DNA from: DATAGF01 sp963813355
GTDB taxonomy: Bacteria > Actinomycetota > Thermoleophilia > Miltoncostaeales > Miltoncostaeaceae
NCBI GenBank assembly: GCA_963813355.1
Contig: CAWEYS010000021.1
Location: 62,001-126,000 of the forward strand
DNA length: 64,000 bases
Direction of reading: 5' to 3'
Numbering within the stretch: the stretch's first letter is position 1; each line of letters starts with the position of its first letter. Made by a program: the position numbers and the translations under genes. The notes beneath the pieces were generated by a model that made no database searches, was not told where the DNA came from, and saw only the letters and a list, made by a program, of their open reading frames with translations. Positions 8,676-19,976 of the stretch are shown one piece after another.

Positions 8676-8912
8676 GTGACCCGGGTGGTGGTGACCGTGA
8701 TGCCCAAGGAGGGGGTCCTCGACCCCCAGGGCCAGGCGGTGCGGGGGGCGCTGGAGCAGCTCGGGTTCGCGGGGGTGGACGACGTGCGCATCGGCAAGCG
8801 CATCGAGCTGGAGATCGCCGGGGACGACCCCGCCGGCCAGGCGCGCGCGATGTGCGAGCAGCTGCTGGCCAACGCCCTGATCGAGGACTACACGGTGGAG
8901 GCCGCTCGATGA
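8676..8912 (+). CDS. purS: Phosphoribosylformylglycinamidine synthase subunit PurS
   Basis: Small subunit that bridges PurQ and small PurL in the FGAM synthase complex and helps ammonia transfer. About 79 residues: TRVVVTVMPKEGVLDPQGQA, then LGFAGVDDVRIGKRIEL and ANALIEDYTVE, matching the PurS fold and size. GTG 8676 is preferred to GTG 8670 because GGGAGG at 8665-8670 then has a 5-base spacing. It is flanked on both sides by copies of the same palindromic repeat. Its presence agrees with the ~724-residue form of purL downstream. Confidence 0.95.
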   Translation: MTRVVVTVMPKEGVLDPQGQAVRGALEQLGFAGVDDVRIGKRIELEIAGDDPAGQARAMCEQLLANALIEDYTVEAAR

Positions 8913-8960
8913 GCCCTTCTCGGGCTCGGCCGCTCTCGGCGGCGGCCGGACCTCGGCGGG
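8907..8960 (+). repeat. Family A intergenic palindromic repeat, copy 2
   Basis: Starts CGATGA (TGA is the purS stop), then GCCCTTCTCGGGCTCGG, CGGCCGCTCTCGGCGGCGGCCG, ACCTCGGCGGG. Very similar to copy 1; the internal arms CGGCCGC and GCGGCCG can pair. It fills the whole gap between purS and purQ. Confidence 0.8.
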
Positions 8961-8964
8961 CGGG

Positions 8965-9599
8965 ATGACGGTCGCCGTCGTCCGCTTCCCGGGGTCGCTC
9001 GACCACGACAGCGCCCGCCGCGCCGTCGAGCGCCTGGGGGGCCGGGCCGAGTACGCCTGGCACGCCGACGACGCGCTGCCGCCGGACACGAGCGCCGTCC
9101 TGCTGCCGGGTGGGTTCTCGTACGGCGACCACCTGCGCTGCGGCGCCATCGCCAGCCGGGCGCCGATCATGGCGGCGGTGCGGCGCCACGCCGAGGCCGG
9201 CGGGCGCGTCGTCGGCATCTGCAACGGCTTCCAGGTGCTCTGCGAGGCCGGGCTGCTGCCGGGGGCGCTGCGGCGCAACGCGACCCTGTCGTTCGTGTGC
9301 CGCCAGATGGAGCTCGAGGTCGGCGACGCCGACACCCCGTGGACCGGCGGCCTGCCGAGCGGCGAGCGCCTGTCGATCCCGATCAAGAACAACGAGGGCG
9401 CGTGGTACGGCGACCCGTCCGAGGCCCGCGTCGTGCTGCGCTACGGCCCGGACAACCCCCTCGGCTCGACCGAGCGGGTGGCCGGGATCGCCAGCCCGGA
9501 GGGCAACGTCATGGGCCTGATGCCCCACCCCGAGGAGGCCTGCGACCCGCTGCTCGGCTCCACGGACGGCGGCCTCGTGCTCAGGGGCCTGGTGGCGGC

Positions 9600-9603
<4 letters not shown>
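8965..9603 (+). CDS. purQ: Phosphoribosylformylglycinamidine synthase, glutaminase subunit
   Basis: Class I glutamine amidotransferase that feeds ammonia to PurL. 212 residues. Seen: VVRFPGSLDHDSA, LLPGGFSYGDHLRCGAIA, VVGICNGFQVLCEAGLLPG with the nucleophile Cys in GICNG, and GLMPHPEEA with the catalytic His and Glu. ATG 8965 is preceded by CGGCGGGCGGG from the repeat. It overlaps purL by 4 bases (ATGA). Confidence 0.97.
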
Positions 9604-11770
<2,167 letters not shown>

Positions 11771-11774
<4 letters not shown>

Positions 11775-13267
11775 CCGACCGCTCCGCCGCGCGACGAGAG
11801 CCGGCCGCCGCCGAGAGCGGCCGAGGGCGAGGAGCGCGCATCGACCTCATCGACGACCTGCCCAAGGAGGAGTGCGGCGTCTTCGCCGTCGTCGCGCCCG
11901 GCCGGGACGTCTCGCGGCTGGCCTTCTACGCCCTCCACGCGCTCCAGCACCGCGGCCAGGAGAGCGCCGGCATCGCCGTGAGCGACGAGGGCCAGGTGAC
12001 GGTGCAGCGCGACCTCGGCCTGGTGAGCGGCGTCTTCGACGAGCCCTCCCTGCGCAGCCTCACGGGCGGCGCGGCGATCGGCCACGTCCGCTACTCCACC
12101 ACCGGCGGCAACAAGTGGGACAACGCCCAGCCGGTCACCAACACCCGCAACGGCGGGCTGGTCGCGCTCGGCCACAACGGCAACCTCACCAACACCGGGG
12201 CCCTGCGCGACCAGATGACGCTGGGCGGCGCGGACCTGCAGGCGAGCACCGACTCGGAGATCATCGCCGCGATGCTCGCCGCCGAGCCGGGCAGCCTGCT
12301 GTCGGCCGCCTGCGAGGTGATGCCGCGGCTGGTCGGCGCGTACTCGGTGGTGGCCATGACCGGCCGCGAGCTGGTGGCCTTCCGCGACGCCCTCGGCGTG
12401 CGGCCGCTGGTCATCGGCCGCCTGGACGGCGACGGCTGGTGCGTCGCGTCCGAGACCTGCGCGCTCGACCAGATCGGCGCGACGTTCGAGCGCGACGTGC
12501 GCCCCGGCGAGGCCGTGCGCCTGTCGGCCGGGCGGATCGAGAGCCGCCAGGCGATCCCGTCGCAGGGCGGCAGGCTGTGCGTGTTCGAGCACATCTACTT
12601 CGCCCGCCCGGACAGCCAGATGGACGGCGCGACCGTGTGGGAGGCGCGCCGGGCCATGGGCGCGGAGCTCGCCGGCGAGAGCCCGGCCGAGGCCGACCTG
12701 GTGGTCGGGCTGCCCGACAGCGGCACGCCGGCCGCGATCGGCTACGCCGGCGCGTCGGGCATCCCGTACGCCGAGGCGGTGGTGCGCAACCGCTACGTGG
12801 GGCGCAGCTTCATCCAACCCGAGCAGGCGATGCGCCAGCAGGGGATCCGGCTGAAGTTCAACCCGCTCCCGGCCGTGATCGGCGGCAGGCGCCTGGTGGT
12901 GGTCGACGACTCCATCGTGCGCGGCAACACCACCCGCCAGATCGTCGCGATGCTGCTCGACGCCGGCGCGGCCGAGGTGCACATGCGCATCTCGAGCCCG
13001 CCGATCCTGTGGCCCTGCTACTACGGCATCGACATGGCCGACCGCTCCGAGCTGGTGGCGGCGGGCCGCACGGTGGACGAGATCGCCCGGCTCACCGGCT
13101 CGGCCTCGCTCGCCTACCTGAGCCTGGCCGGCCTGCAGCGCGCGCTGGGGCGCCCGGCCGAGGCCTACTGCCGGGCCTGCTTCACCGGCGACTACCCGAT
13201 CCCGGTCCCCGACTCGTCCCTGAAGCTGCGGTTCGAGCCCGGCGCGCGCGAGCCCGCCCGGGTCTAA
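11771..13267 (+). CDS. purF: Amidophosphoribosyltransferase
   Basis: First committed purine step: glutamine plus PRPP to phosphoribosylamine. 498 residues. The N-terminal nucleophile Cys is C35 in LPKEECGVFAVVAPG and would be exposed after propeptide removal. Also GHVRYSTTGG, GHNGNLTN, VVVDDSIVRGNTTRQIV (PRPP loop) and a C-terminal CRACFTGDYPIP, which resembles the Fe-S type of Bacillus PurF. The propeptide is long for the family: residues ~9-22 (REPAAAESGRGRGAR) are encoded by an inverted copy of the family A repeat. Overlaps the purL stop. Confidence 0.96.
11793..11833 (-). repeat. Family A palindromic repeat, copy 3, inverted and inside purF
   Basis: On the minus strand it reads CTCGCCCTCGGCCGCTCT then CGGCGGCGGCCGGCTCTCG, matching copies 1 and 2. 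Unlike the others it is translated, in the opposite orientation, as part of the PurF propeptide, where it does no obvious harm because that peptide is removed in the family. Confidence 0.7.
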
Positions 13268-13270
13268 GCT
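13265..13270 (+). promoter_or_regulatory. Possible -10 hexamer before purM
   Basis: TAAGCT six bases before the GTG of purM, overlapping the purF stop TAA, with no ribosome site. It fits the TAnnnT plus 6-8 base pattern seen at several starts here and could give an internal leaderless transcript of purM-N-H. Confidence 0.35.
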
Positions 13271-13276
13271 CGCGGG

Positions 13277-14227
13277 GTGGCGGAGCCGCTCTCCTACCGC
13301 GACGCGGGGGTCGACCTCGAGGCGGCGCGCCGCCACACCGACGCGCTGACCGCCCTGGTGGCGGGCCAGACCGGCTTCGCCGCGGCGCACCCGCTGCCCG
13401 CCGGCATGCGCGAGCCGATGCTGGTCACCTGCACCGACGGGGTGGGCACCAAGCTCCTGCTGGCCCGCGAGCTCGGCCGGCTCGAGGGGCTGGGCCAGGA
13501 CCTGGTGGCCATGTGCGTCAACGACCTCGCCTGCACCGGGGCGCGGCCGCTGGTCTTCCTCGACTACCTGGCGGTCGGGCGCCTCGACCCGGACGAGGCG
13601 GGCGTGATCGTCCGCGCGATCGCCGCGGCCTGCGAGGCCGTCGGATGCCGCCTGGCCGGCGGGGAGACCGCCGAGATGCCCGGCCTCTACGCGCCCGGCC
13701 ACTTCGACCTCGCGGGCTTCGCCGCCGGCGTGGTCGAGCGCGCGGAGATGCTGGGGCCCCACCGGGTGCGCGAGGGGGACGCGATCGTGGGGCTGCCGTC
13801 GTCGGGCCTGCACTCCAACGGCTACTCGCTCGTGCGCGCGCTGGTCGAGGCCGGGGCGCTCGACCCCGACCCGGACCTGCTGCTCGCCCCGACGCGCCTC
13901 TATGTCCGCGAGCTCGGGGCGATCGCCGCGGCGGCCGACCTGCGCGCGGCGGCCCACATCACCGGGGGTGGGCTGGCGGAGAACCTGCCCCGGGCGCTGC
14001 CGGAGGGCCTCGGGGCGGAGCTGCAGGCCGGCTCGTGGGAGCCCGGGGCCGCGATCGCCGCGGTCCTGGCCACCGGGCGCGTGGCCGAGGAGGAGGCCTG
14101 GCGCACCTTCAACATGGGCCTGGGGATGTGCGCGATCGTCGCGGACGGCGACGCGGCGGCGGCGGCCGTCGACGGCGGGCGCGTGGTCGGGCGCGTCGTG
14201 GCGGGCGGGGGCGTGGCCGTTGCCTGA
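13277..14227 (+). CDS. purM: Phosphoribosylformylglycinamidine cyclo-ligase (AIR synthetase)
   Basis: ATP-dependent ring closure of FGAM to AIR. 316 residues, starting MAEPLSYRDAGVDLEAA at GTG 13277. Seen: TDGVGTKLLLARELGR, MCVNDLACTGARPLVFLDYL, AGGETAEMPGLY, VGLPSSGLHSNGYSLVRAL and HITGGGLAENLPRALP, all PurM signatures. It follows purF by 9 bases with a TAAGCT hexamer, so it may have an additional promoter. Overlaps purN slightly. Confidence 0.97.
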   Translation: MAEPLSYRDAGVDLEAARRHTDALTALVAGQTGFAAAHPLPAGMREPMLVTCTDGVGTKLLLARELGRLEGLGQDLVAMCVNDLACTGARPLVFLDYLAVGRLDPDEAGVIVRAIAAACEAVGCRLAGGETAEMPGLYAPGHFDLAGFAAGVVERAEMLGPHRVREGDAIVGLPSSGLHSNGYSLVRALVEAGALDPDPDLLLAPTRLYVRELGAIAAAADLRAAAHITGGGLAENLPRALPEGLGAELQAGSWEPGAAIAAVLATGRVAEEEAWRTFNMGLGMCAIVADGDAAAAAVDGGRVVGRVVAGGGVAVA

Positions 14228-14855
14228 GGGCGCCTTCCGCGTGAGCGTGCTGGTGTCGGGCAGCGGCACCAACCTGCAGAGCCTCATCGACACGGTCCAC
14301 GCGGCGGGCGGCCCGATCGAGATCGTGCAGGTCGTGAGCTCGCGCGACGACGCCCTGGCGCTCGAGCGGGCGGCGGCGGCCGGCATCCCGTGCCAGGTGG
14401 TGGCGCTCCGGGGCCGCGAGCGGGAGGAGCGCGACCGCGAGCTCGCCGACGTCGTGGCCGCGGCCTCACCCGGGCTGGTGGTCCTGGCCGGGTGGATGAG
14501 CATCCTGACCGGCGCCTTCCTCGACCGCTTCCCCGACCGGGTCGTGAACCTCCACCCGTCGCTGCTGCCGGCCTTCCCCGGGATGCACGCCATCGAGCAG
14601 GCCCTCGAGTGGGGGGTGCGCGTCACGGGCGTCACGGTGCACTTCGCCGAGGAGACGGTCGACGCCGGTCCGCCCATCCTGCAGGAGCCGGTACCCGTGA
14701 TGTACGGTGATTCGGTGGAGACGCTCACGGAGCGGATCCGCGAGGTGGAGCACCGGCTCGTGCCCGAGGTGGTGCGGATGTTCGCCGCCGGCCGGGTGCG
14801 CCGCGACCCCGTCGAGCGGCGCCGGGTCGAGGTGGTCTCCGTGGAGGTCGAGTGA
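14220..14855 (+). CDS. purN: Phosphoribosylglycinamide formyltransferase
   Basis: Formyl-THF-dependent conversion of GAR to FGAR. About 211 residues. Seen: VSVLVSGSGTNLQSLIDT, VVLAGWMSILTGAFLDRF, VNLHPSLLPAFPGMHAIEQAL (catalytic Asn-His) and GVTVHFAEETVDAGPPILQ with the catalytic Asp. Start is uncertain: TTG 14220 overlaps the purM stop, whereas GTG 14241 (giving VSVLVSGSG directly) has a weak GAGGG upstream and matches the usual N-terminus equally well. Overlaps purH by 4 bases (GTGA). Confidence 0.95.
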   Translation: MPEGAFRVSVLVSGSGTNLQSLIDTVHAAGGPIEIVQVVSSRDDALALERAAAAGIPCQVVALRGREREERDRELADVVAAASPGLVVLAGWMSILTGAFLDRFPDRVVNLHPSLLPAFPGMHAIEQALEWGVRVTGVTVHFAEETVDAGPPILQEPVPVMYGDSVETLTERIREVEHRLVPEVVRMFAAGRVRRDPVERRRVEVVSVEVE

Positions 14856-16393
14856 GGGTCGGTCGCGCGCTCATCTCGGTGTCGGACAAGGCCGGGCTCG
14901 AGGGGCTCGCGCGCGGCCTCGCCGACCTCGGGGTGACGATCGTGTCCACCGGCGGCACCGCGGCGGCGCTGCGCGAGATGGGCGTCGAGGTCGTGCCGGT
15001 CGACCAGGTCACCGGGCACCCCGAGATCATGGGCGGGCGGGTGAAGACCCTGCACCCGCGCGTGCACGGCGGCATCCTGGCGCGCCCGGGCCACGAGGGC
15101 GACGCGGAGGACATGCGCGCGGCCGGCATCGAGCCCATCGACCTGGTGGTCGTGAACCTCTACGCCTTCGAGGAGACCGCGTCCCGGCGCGGCGCCGCCG
15201 AGGACGAGATCGTCGAGCAGATCGACATCGGCGGGCCGGCGATGGTCCGCGCGGCGGCGAAGAACTTCGCCCGCGTGGGCGTCGTGACCTCGCCGGACCA
15301 GTACGACGCCGTGCTCGACGAGCTGCGCGCCGGCGACGGCGAGCTGTCGCCCGAGCTGCGCCGCCGGCTGGCCGAGGCGGCCTTCCGCAGGACGGCCGGC
15401 TACGACGCGGCGATCGCGGCCTACCTGGCCGAGACCCACGACGACTTCCCCGAGGGCCTCGTGCTCAACTTCGACAAGCAGCGGGAGCTGAGCTACGGGG
15501 AGAACCCGCACCAGCGGGCGGCCTACTACGCCGAGCGGGGGGCGCGCCGCCACCTGCTCTCGCGCACCGAGCAGCTCCACGGCAAGGAGCTCTCCTTCAA
15601 CAACCTCTACGACCTCGACGCGGGCCTCGGCCTGGCGGCCGAGTTCGAGCTGCCGGCCTGCGTGATCATCAAGCACAACAACCCGTGCGGGGTGGCCGCG
15701 GCCGGGGACGTGGGGGCCGCCTACGAGCGGGCCCGGGACTGCGACCCCGTGTCGGCGTACGGCGGCGTGATCGTGGTCAACCGCCCCGTGGGCGGGGCCC
15801 TGGGGGAGATGCTCGCGGGGACGTTCGTCGAGGTGCTCTGCGCGCCGGAGTACGACGCGGCCGCGATGGCGGCGCTCACCGTCAAGCCGAACACCCGCAT
15901 CCTGCGCAAGAGCGAGCGCCGCCGCCGCAACCCGGGGGAGCGCGACCTGCGCCGGGTGGTCGGCGGGCTGCTGGTGCAGGACCGCGACGCCGAGAGCGAG
16001 GACCGCTCCCAGATGAAGGTCGTCACCCGGCGGGCGCCGACCGAGGCCGAGTGGGGCGACCTGCTGTTCGCGTGGCGGGTGGCCAAGCACGTGAAGAGCA
16101 ACGCGATCGTGATCGCGCGCGACCTCGCCACGGTCGGGGTGGGCGCGGGCCAGATGAGCCGCGTCGACTCGGTGCGGCTGGCGATCGAGAAGGCCCAGAC
16201 GCCGGTCGCCGGGGGGGCGCTCGCCAGCGACGCCTTCTTCCCCTTCGCCGACGGCCCGGAGGCCGCCATCGAGCAGGGCGTGACGGCGATCGTCCAGCCC
16301 GGCGGCTCGATCCGCGACGACGAGGTGTTCGACGCCGCCGACGCGGCCGGCGTCGCGATGGTCGTCACCGGGCGGCGCCACTTCCGCCACTGA
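14852..16393 (+). CDS. purH: Bifunctional AICAR transformylase / IMP cyclohydrolase
   Basis: Last two steps to IMP. 513 residues. N-terminal MGS-like cyclohydrolase domain: ALISVSDKAGLEGLARGL, IVSTGGTAAALREMG, VKTLHPRVHGGILARPGH. C-terminal transformylase domain: ELSYGENPHQRAAYYAE, IIKHNNPCGVAAA, AYGGVIVVN, VKSNAIVIA and ASDAFFPFADG. GTG 14852 overlaps purN. It ends the purine operon; an SRPBCC gene starts inside its stop (TGATG), so that gene may be cotranscribed. Confidence 0.97.
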   Translation: MRVGRALISVSDKAGLEGLARGLADLGVTIVSTGGTAAALREMGVEVVPVDQVTGHPEIMGGRVKTLHPRVHGGILARPGHEGDAEDMRAAGIEPIDLVVVNLYAFEETASRRGAAEDEIVEQIDIGGPAMVRAAAKNFARVGVVTSPDQYDAVLDELRAGDGELSPELRRRLAEAAFRRTAGYDAAIAAYLAETHDDFPEGLVLNFDKQRELSYGENPHQRAAYYAERGARRHLLSRTEQLHGKELSFNNLYDLDAGLGLAAEFELPACVIIKHNNPCGVAAAGDVGAAYERARDCDPVSAYGGVIVVNRPVGGALGEMLAGTFVEVLCAPEYDAAAMAALTVKPNTRILRKSERRRRNPGERDLRRVVGGLLVQDRDAESEDRSQMKVVTRRAPTEAEWGDLLFAWRVAKHVKSNAIVIARDLATVGVGAGQMSRVDSVRLAIEKAQTPVAGGALASDAFFPFADGPEAAIEQGVTAIVQPGGSIRDDEVFDAADAAGVAMVVTGRRHFRH

Positions 16394-16794
16394 TGCCGGC
16401 CTGGGAGCTCTTCATCGACGTCAACGCGCCCCCGGACGCCGCCTGGGCGCTGGTGGGCGACCCGACGTCCGTGCCCCGCTGGTACCCGAAGTACGCGGCC
16501 GCCGAGGTCAACGGCGACTCGCGGGTCCTCCGCACCGCGGAGGGCGGCGAGCTGCGCGAGCGGCTGCTCGACCGCGACGACGCCGCCCGCTCGTACTCGT
16601 ACTCGGTGCTCTCGGGGGCGCCCGTGAGCTCGCACCGGGCCGGCTTCGCCGTGACGGCCGAGGGCGGCGGCAGCCGGATCACCTGGTGGACGGACGCCGA
16701 GCCGTCGGATCCGGCCGCCGACCTGCAGGGCCGCCTCACCCCGACGCAGACCGACGCGCTGCGCCGGATGAAGGAGATCCTGGAGGGCGGCTGA
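16393..16794 (+). CDS. SRPBCC (START-like) family protein
   Basis: 133 residues, one lipid/ligand-binding helix-grip fold of the polyketide cyclase/dehydrase type: WELFIDVNAPPDAAWALVGDPTSVPRWYP at the N-terminus (short form WALVGDPTSVPRWYPKY), SYSVLSGAPVSSHRAGF in the sheet and a C-terminal helix TDALRRMKEILEGG. Ligand unknown. ATG 16393 overlaps the purH stop, so it rides on the purine operon although no purine role is evident. Confidence 0.8.
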   Translation: MPAWELFIDVNAPPDAAWALVGDPTSVPRWYPKYAAAEVNGDSRVLRTAEGGELRERLLDRDDAARSYSYSVLSGAPVSSHRAGFAVTAEGGGSRITWWTDAEPSDPAADLQGRLTPTQTDALRRMKEILEGG

Positions 16795-16826
16795 CCGGCC
16801 GCGGGCACCCCGCGGGCGAGAGCCCC

Positions 16827-16832
16827 TAACCT
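16827..16832 (+). promoter_or_regulatory. Possible -10 hexamer of the protease gene
   Basis: TAACCT nine bases before ATG 16842, with a GGAGG between hexamer and start. Transcript leader would be very short. Confidence 0.35.
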
Positions 16833-16841
16833 CGGAGGCGC

Positions 16842-18041
16842 ATGCGCGCCCTCGCCGCCCTCGCCCTGACCGCGCTGGCCCTGCTCGGGACCGCGGCGGG
16901 CGCCGCGGCCGCGCCGCCGGACGACCTCTCCGACGACCCCCTCGACCGGGGCGCCCTGCTCGCGCTGCCGAGCCTCTACCGGGTCGAGGCGACGATCCAC
17001 GTCGAGGCGCTGCGGACCCAGGACGGGCGGAGGGTGCCGATCCCGCCGCAGGCCCACGAGATCCGCGAGCGCGGCACGGCCTTCGCGGTCGCGCCGGGGG
17101 GCTGGCTCGTGACCGCGCGGCACGTCGTCGCACCCGACGACGCGAGGCTCGCCCGCCTCGCGTACCAGAGCGCGCTGGCCAACGCGGAGCAGCCGCACTC
17201 GGACGCCGTCGCCGAGCGGTGGGTCGAGCGGACCGGCGCGCGGCCGGTGGGCGCCCGGCTGGTGGGGCTGGTCGTGCGCCAGGCCGACGCCGGGGAGGGC
17301 GCCGTCGGCTCGCGCACCTACATGCCCACGCGGCTCGAGCCGAGCGACCGCGCCGACCTGGCGCTGCTGCGCATCAACGCCCGCGGCGCGCCGGCCCTGG
17401 CCCTCGACGAGTCGGCCAGCATCGGCACGCCGGTCGAGAGCCTCGGCTTCGGCACCGGCGGCGCGTTCGCCGAGCCCGCCCGGGGCGCCCTCGAGCCGGC
17501 CATCCGGCGGGGGGCGCTCGCCCGCACCGGCCTCCTCGAGGACGACCCGCAGCAGCGCCAGGCGATCCTGCTGACCATCCCCCTCGAGCCCGGCGACTCC
17601 GGGGCGCCCGTGATCGACGCCGCCGGCAACGTCCGGGGCGTGGCGGTCATCCGCAGGGAGGACGGCGGGATCGCCGAGCGGGCCACGGAGGTGCGCCAGC
17701 TGCTGGAGCAGGTCGGCGTCGAGCCGGGGATCGGCCGCTCGGCGCAGCTGTTCCGGGGCGCGATGGCCGCGTTCTGGGACCTCGACATGGCGGGCGCCCA
17801 GCGCGGCTTCGCCGCCGCCGAGCGCGCGTTCCCCGACCACACGCTCGCCGCGCGCGAAGGCCTGCGCGCCCGCCAGATGGCGGCGGCCGACTTCGACCTG
17901 GTGGGGGAGCGGCGGCGCCAGGGCTTCCTGCTGGCGCTCGGCGCGCTGGCGGTCGCCGCAGCGGTCGCCTGCGCGATCGGCCTGGCGCGCCAGGGGGGGC
18001 GTGGGCGAGGATCCCTCCGTACCCCGACGGAGAGGGGCTGA
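16842..18041 (+). CDS. Secreted, membrane-anchored trypsin-like serine protease
   Basis: 399 residues. Signal peptide (ALAALALTALALLGTAAGAA with AAAA before the mature part), then a chymotrypsin-fold protease: GTAFAVAPGGWLVTARHVV (catalytic His), RADLALLRIN (catalytic Asp) and LTIPLEPGDSGAPVIDAAG (catalytic Ser in GDSG). No PDZ domain is visible. After the protease comes a ~90-residue helical region rich in Ala and a C-terminal membrane span (FLLALGALAVAAAVACAIGL), so the enzyme probably sits on the outer face of the membrane. Substrate unknown. Three bases separate it from ald. Confidence 0.85.
   Translation: MRALAALALTALALLGTAAGAAAAPPDDLSDDPLDRGALLALPSLYRVEATIHVEALRTQDGRRVPIPPQAHEIRERGTAFAVAPGGWLVTARHVVAPDDARLARLAYQSALANAEQPHSDAVAERWVERTGARPVGARLVGLVVRQADAGEGAVGSRTYMPTRLEPSDRADLALLRINARGAPALALDESASIGTPVESLGFGTGGAFAEPARGALEPAIRRGALARTGLLEDDPQQRQAILLTIPLEPGDSGAPVIDAAGNVRGVAVIRREDGGIAERATEVRQLLEQVGVEPGIGRSAQLFRGAMAAFWDLDMAGAQRGFAAAERAFPDHTLAAREGLRARQMAAADFDLVGERRRQGFLLALGALAVAAAVACAIGLARQGGRGRGSLRTPTERG
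18016..18034 (+). promoter_or_regulatory. Hairpin overlapping the ald ribosome site
   Basis: CTCCGT, six bases, then ACGGAG forms a stem whose right arm runs into GAGAGGGG, the likely ribosome site of ald. It could lower ald translation unless the ribosome terminating at 18041 melts it. Weak evidence. Confidence 0.3.
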
Positions 18042-18043
18042 AG

Positions 18044-19123
18044 ATGCGCGTCGGCGTGCCGGCTGAGGTCAAGGTGGACGAGTACCGGGTGGCCCTGGGC
18101 CCGGCGGGAGCGAACGAGCTCGTGCGCCACGGCCACGACGTCTGGGTGGAGCACCGCGCGGGCGAGGGCTCGGACTTCTCGGACGCCGCGTACGAGCGGG
18201 TCGGGGCGCGCATCGGCGACGCCGCCGCGGCGTGGGGGTGCGATCTCGTCCTCAAGGTCAAGGAGCCCCAGCCGGCCGAGTTCGGCTACCTCCACGACGA
18301 CCAGGTGCTCTTCACCTACCTCCACCTCGCCGCGAACCCCGGCGTGGCCGACGCCCTGCGCCGGGCCGGCACCACCGCCATCGCCATGGAGACCGTCGAG
18401 GACCGCGACGGCCGGCTGCCCCTGCTGGCGCCCATGAGCGAGATCGCCGGACGCCTGGCCGTCCAGGCCGGCGCGCGCCACCTCGAGAAGCCCCACGGAG
18501 GGCGCGGCGTCCTGCTCGGCGGGGTCGCGGGCGTCGCCCCCGGCTCGGTGGTGGTGATCGGCGGCGGCATCGTGGGCACGAACGCGGCGGTGGTCGCCGC
18601 GGGGATGCAGGCCCACGTCGCCGTGCTCGACACGGACCTGGGGCGGCTGCGTGAGCTGGAGCTGATGCTCGCGGGCCGGATGACCCTGCTGCACTCCACC
18701 CGCCTCGCCATCGAGGAGCTCCTGCCGACCGCCGACCTGGTCGTGGGCGCCGTGCTGGTCCCCGGCGCGCGCGCCCCGACCCTGATCCCGCGCGCGTCGC
18801 TGCGGCTCATGCGCCCGGGCTCGGTGATCGTCAACGTCGCGGTGGACCAGGGCGGCTGCGTCGAGACCTCGCGCCCCACGACCCACTCCGACCCGGTCTA
18901 CGAGGTCAACGGCGTGGTCCACTACGGGGTCGCGAACATGCCGGGCGCGGTCCCCGTCACGGCCACCCGGGCGCTGGGAAACGCCACCCTGCCCTACGTT
19001 CTGCGCATCGCGGACGAGGGCCTCGACGCCGCCCTGGCCGCGGACCCCGGGCTGGAAGCGGGGGTCAACGTCCGGCACGGCGCGATCGTCAACCCGACCG
19101 TCGCGGAGGCGCTGGCGCCCTGA
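18044..19123 (+). CDS. ald: Alanine dehydrogenase
   Basis: NAD-dependent interconversion of L-alanine and pyruvate plus ammonia. 359 residues. Seen: RVGVPAEVKVDEYRVAL, VLKVKEPQPAEFGYL (substrate Lys region), FTYLHLAANPGVADAL, HLEKPHGGRGVLLGG and the nucleotide fold VVVIGGGIVGTNAAVVAAGM, ending YGVANMPGAVPVTATRAL. ATG 18044 is preceded by GAGAGGGG. It lies 3 bases after the protease gene, so cotranscription is likely. Confidence 0.96.
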   Translation: MRVGVPAEVKVDEYRVALGPAGANELVRHGHDVWVEHRAGEGSDFSDAAYERVGARIGDAAAAWGCDLVLKVKEPQPAEFGYLHDDQVLFTYLHLAANPGVADALRRAGTTAIAMETVEDRDGRLPLLAPMSEIAGRLAVQAGARHLEKPHGGRGVLLGGVAGVAPGSVVVIGGGIVGTNAAVVAAGMQAHVAVLDTDLGRLRELELMLAGRMTLLHSTRLAIEELLPTADLVVGAVLVPGARAPTLIPRASLRLMRPGSVIVNVAVDQGGCVETSRPTTHSDPVYEVNGVVHYGVANMPGAVPVTATRALGNATLPYVLRIADEGLDAALAADPGLEAGVNVRHGAIVNPTVAEALAP

Positions 19124-19154
19124 CCGTGGGAGGCCCCGCCTCGGGCGCTAGCCT

Positions 19155-19976
19155 GTGGTGATCCGCGGAGCCTTCGAGCACGTGGCGGTCTGCGTCAACC
19201 GCTCCGAGGCGGCCCGTCGTGGGCTTACCGAAGCCCGACGCCTCGGGCCGGAGCGCCTGTCGGTGGTGCACGTCGCCACGGGGCCCCTCCGCAGGCTGCT
19301 CTCGCGCGGCCCGCGCCGGTGGCTCGCGTCGCTGGCGGCGGAGGCCGACGGGGCCGACCCGGTGCTGCTGTGGGGGCCGCCGGCCCTCCGCCTGGCCGAA
19401 TGGGCCCGCGAGGCGCGCCCTGACGTGATCGTGGCGGCCTCGCACGCGGGCCGGGTCGCGGGCGCGCTGGGCAGCACGACGCGGCGCCTGGCGATGTCGG
19501 CCCCGTGCCCGGCCCTGATCCTCCCGCCGGGGGTGGAGCCCGGCGCGCCGCCGGGGCCCGGGGAGGCGCCGTACGCGCACGTCGCCTGCTGCATCGACGA
19601 CTCGCCCGGGTCGATGCGGGCCCTCGCCGAGGCGCGGCGGCTGCGCGCCCTCGGCCCGGGGAGGCTGAGCCTGGTCCACGTGGCCCCCCACGCGCTGATC
19701 GAGGAGCCGGTGCCCGGCGGCGCGGAGGGCGCCCCGCGCGACATCGCCGACGACGACCGCGCCTGGCTCGCGGCGACCGCCGCCGGCGTGCCCGGGGCCG
19801 AGGCCGTCGCGCTCACGGGCCTGGCGGCCGACGCCGCGGTCGACTGGGCCCGCGAGGCCGGCCCCGACCTGGTCGTGGCCGCCGCGCACCGCGGCCCGGT
19901 CGAGCGCGCGCTGCTCGGCAGCTTCGCGGCGCACCTGGCGAGGGAGGCGCCGTGTCCGGCACTGCTCACGCGCTGA
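19155..19976 (+). CDS. Tandem universal stress protein (two UspA domains)
   Basis: 273 residues with two UspA folds: residues ~6-128 (FEHVAVCVNRSEAARRGL ... RPDVIVAASHAGRVAGALGS) and ~140-272 (YAHVACCIDDSPGSMRALAEA ... GPDLVVAAAHRGPVERALLGS). The ATP-binding G-x2-G-x9-G-S/T pattern appears as AGRVAGALGSTTRRLA in domain 1 and RGPVERALLGS in domain 2, so nucleotide binding is possible at least in the first. Starts at GTG 19155, directly after a TAGCCT hexamer. Overlaps the downstream P-type ATPase start by 25 bases. Confidence 0.88.
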   Translation: MVIRGAFEHVAVCVNRSEAARRGLTEARRLGPERLSVVHVATGPLRRLLSRGPRRWLASLAAEADGADPVLLWGPPALRLAEWAREARPDVIVAASHAGRVAGALGSTTRRLAMSAPCPALILPPGVEPGAPPGPGEAPYAHVACCIDDSPGSMRALAEARRLRALGPGRLSLVHVAPHALIEEPVPGGAEGAPRDIADDDRAWLAATAAGVPGAEAVALTGLAADAAVDWAREAGPDLVVAAAHRGPVERALLGSFAAHLAREAPCPALLTR

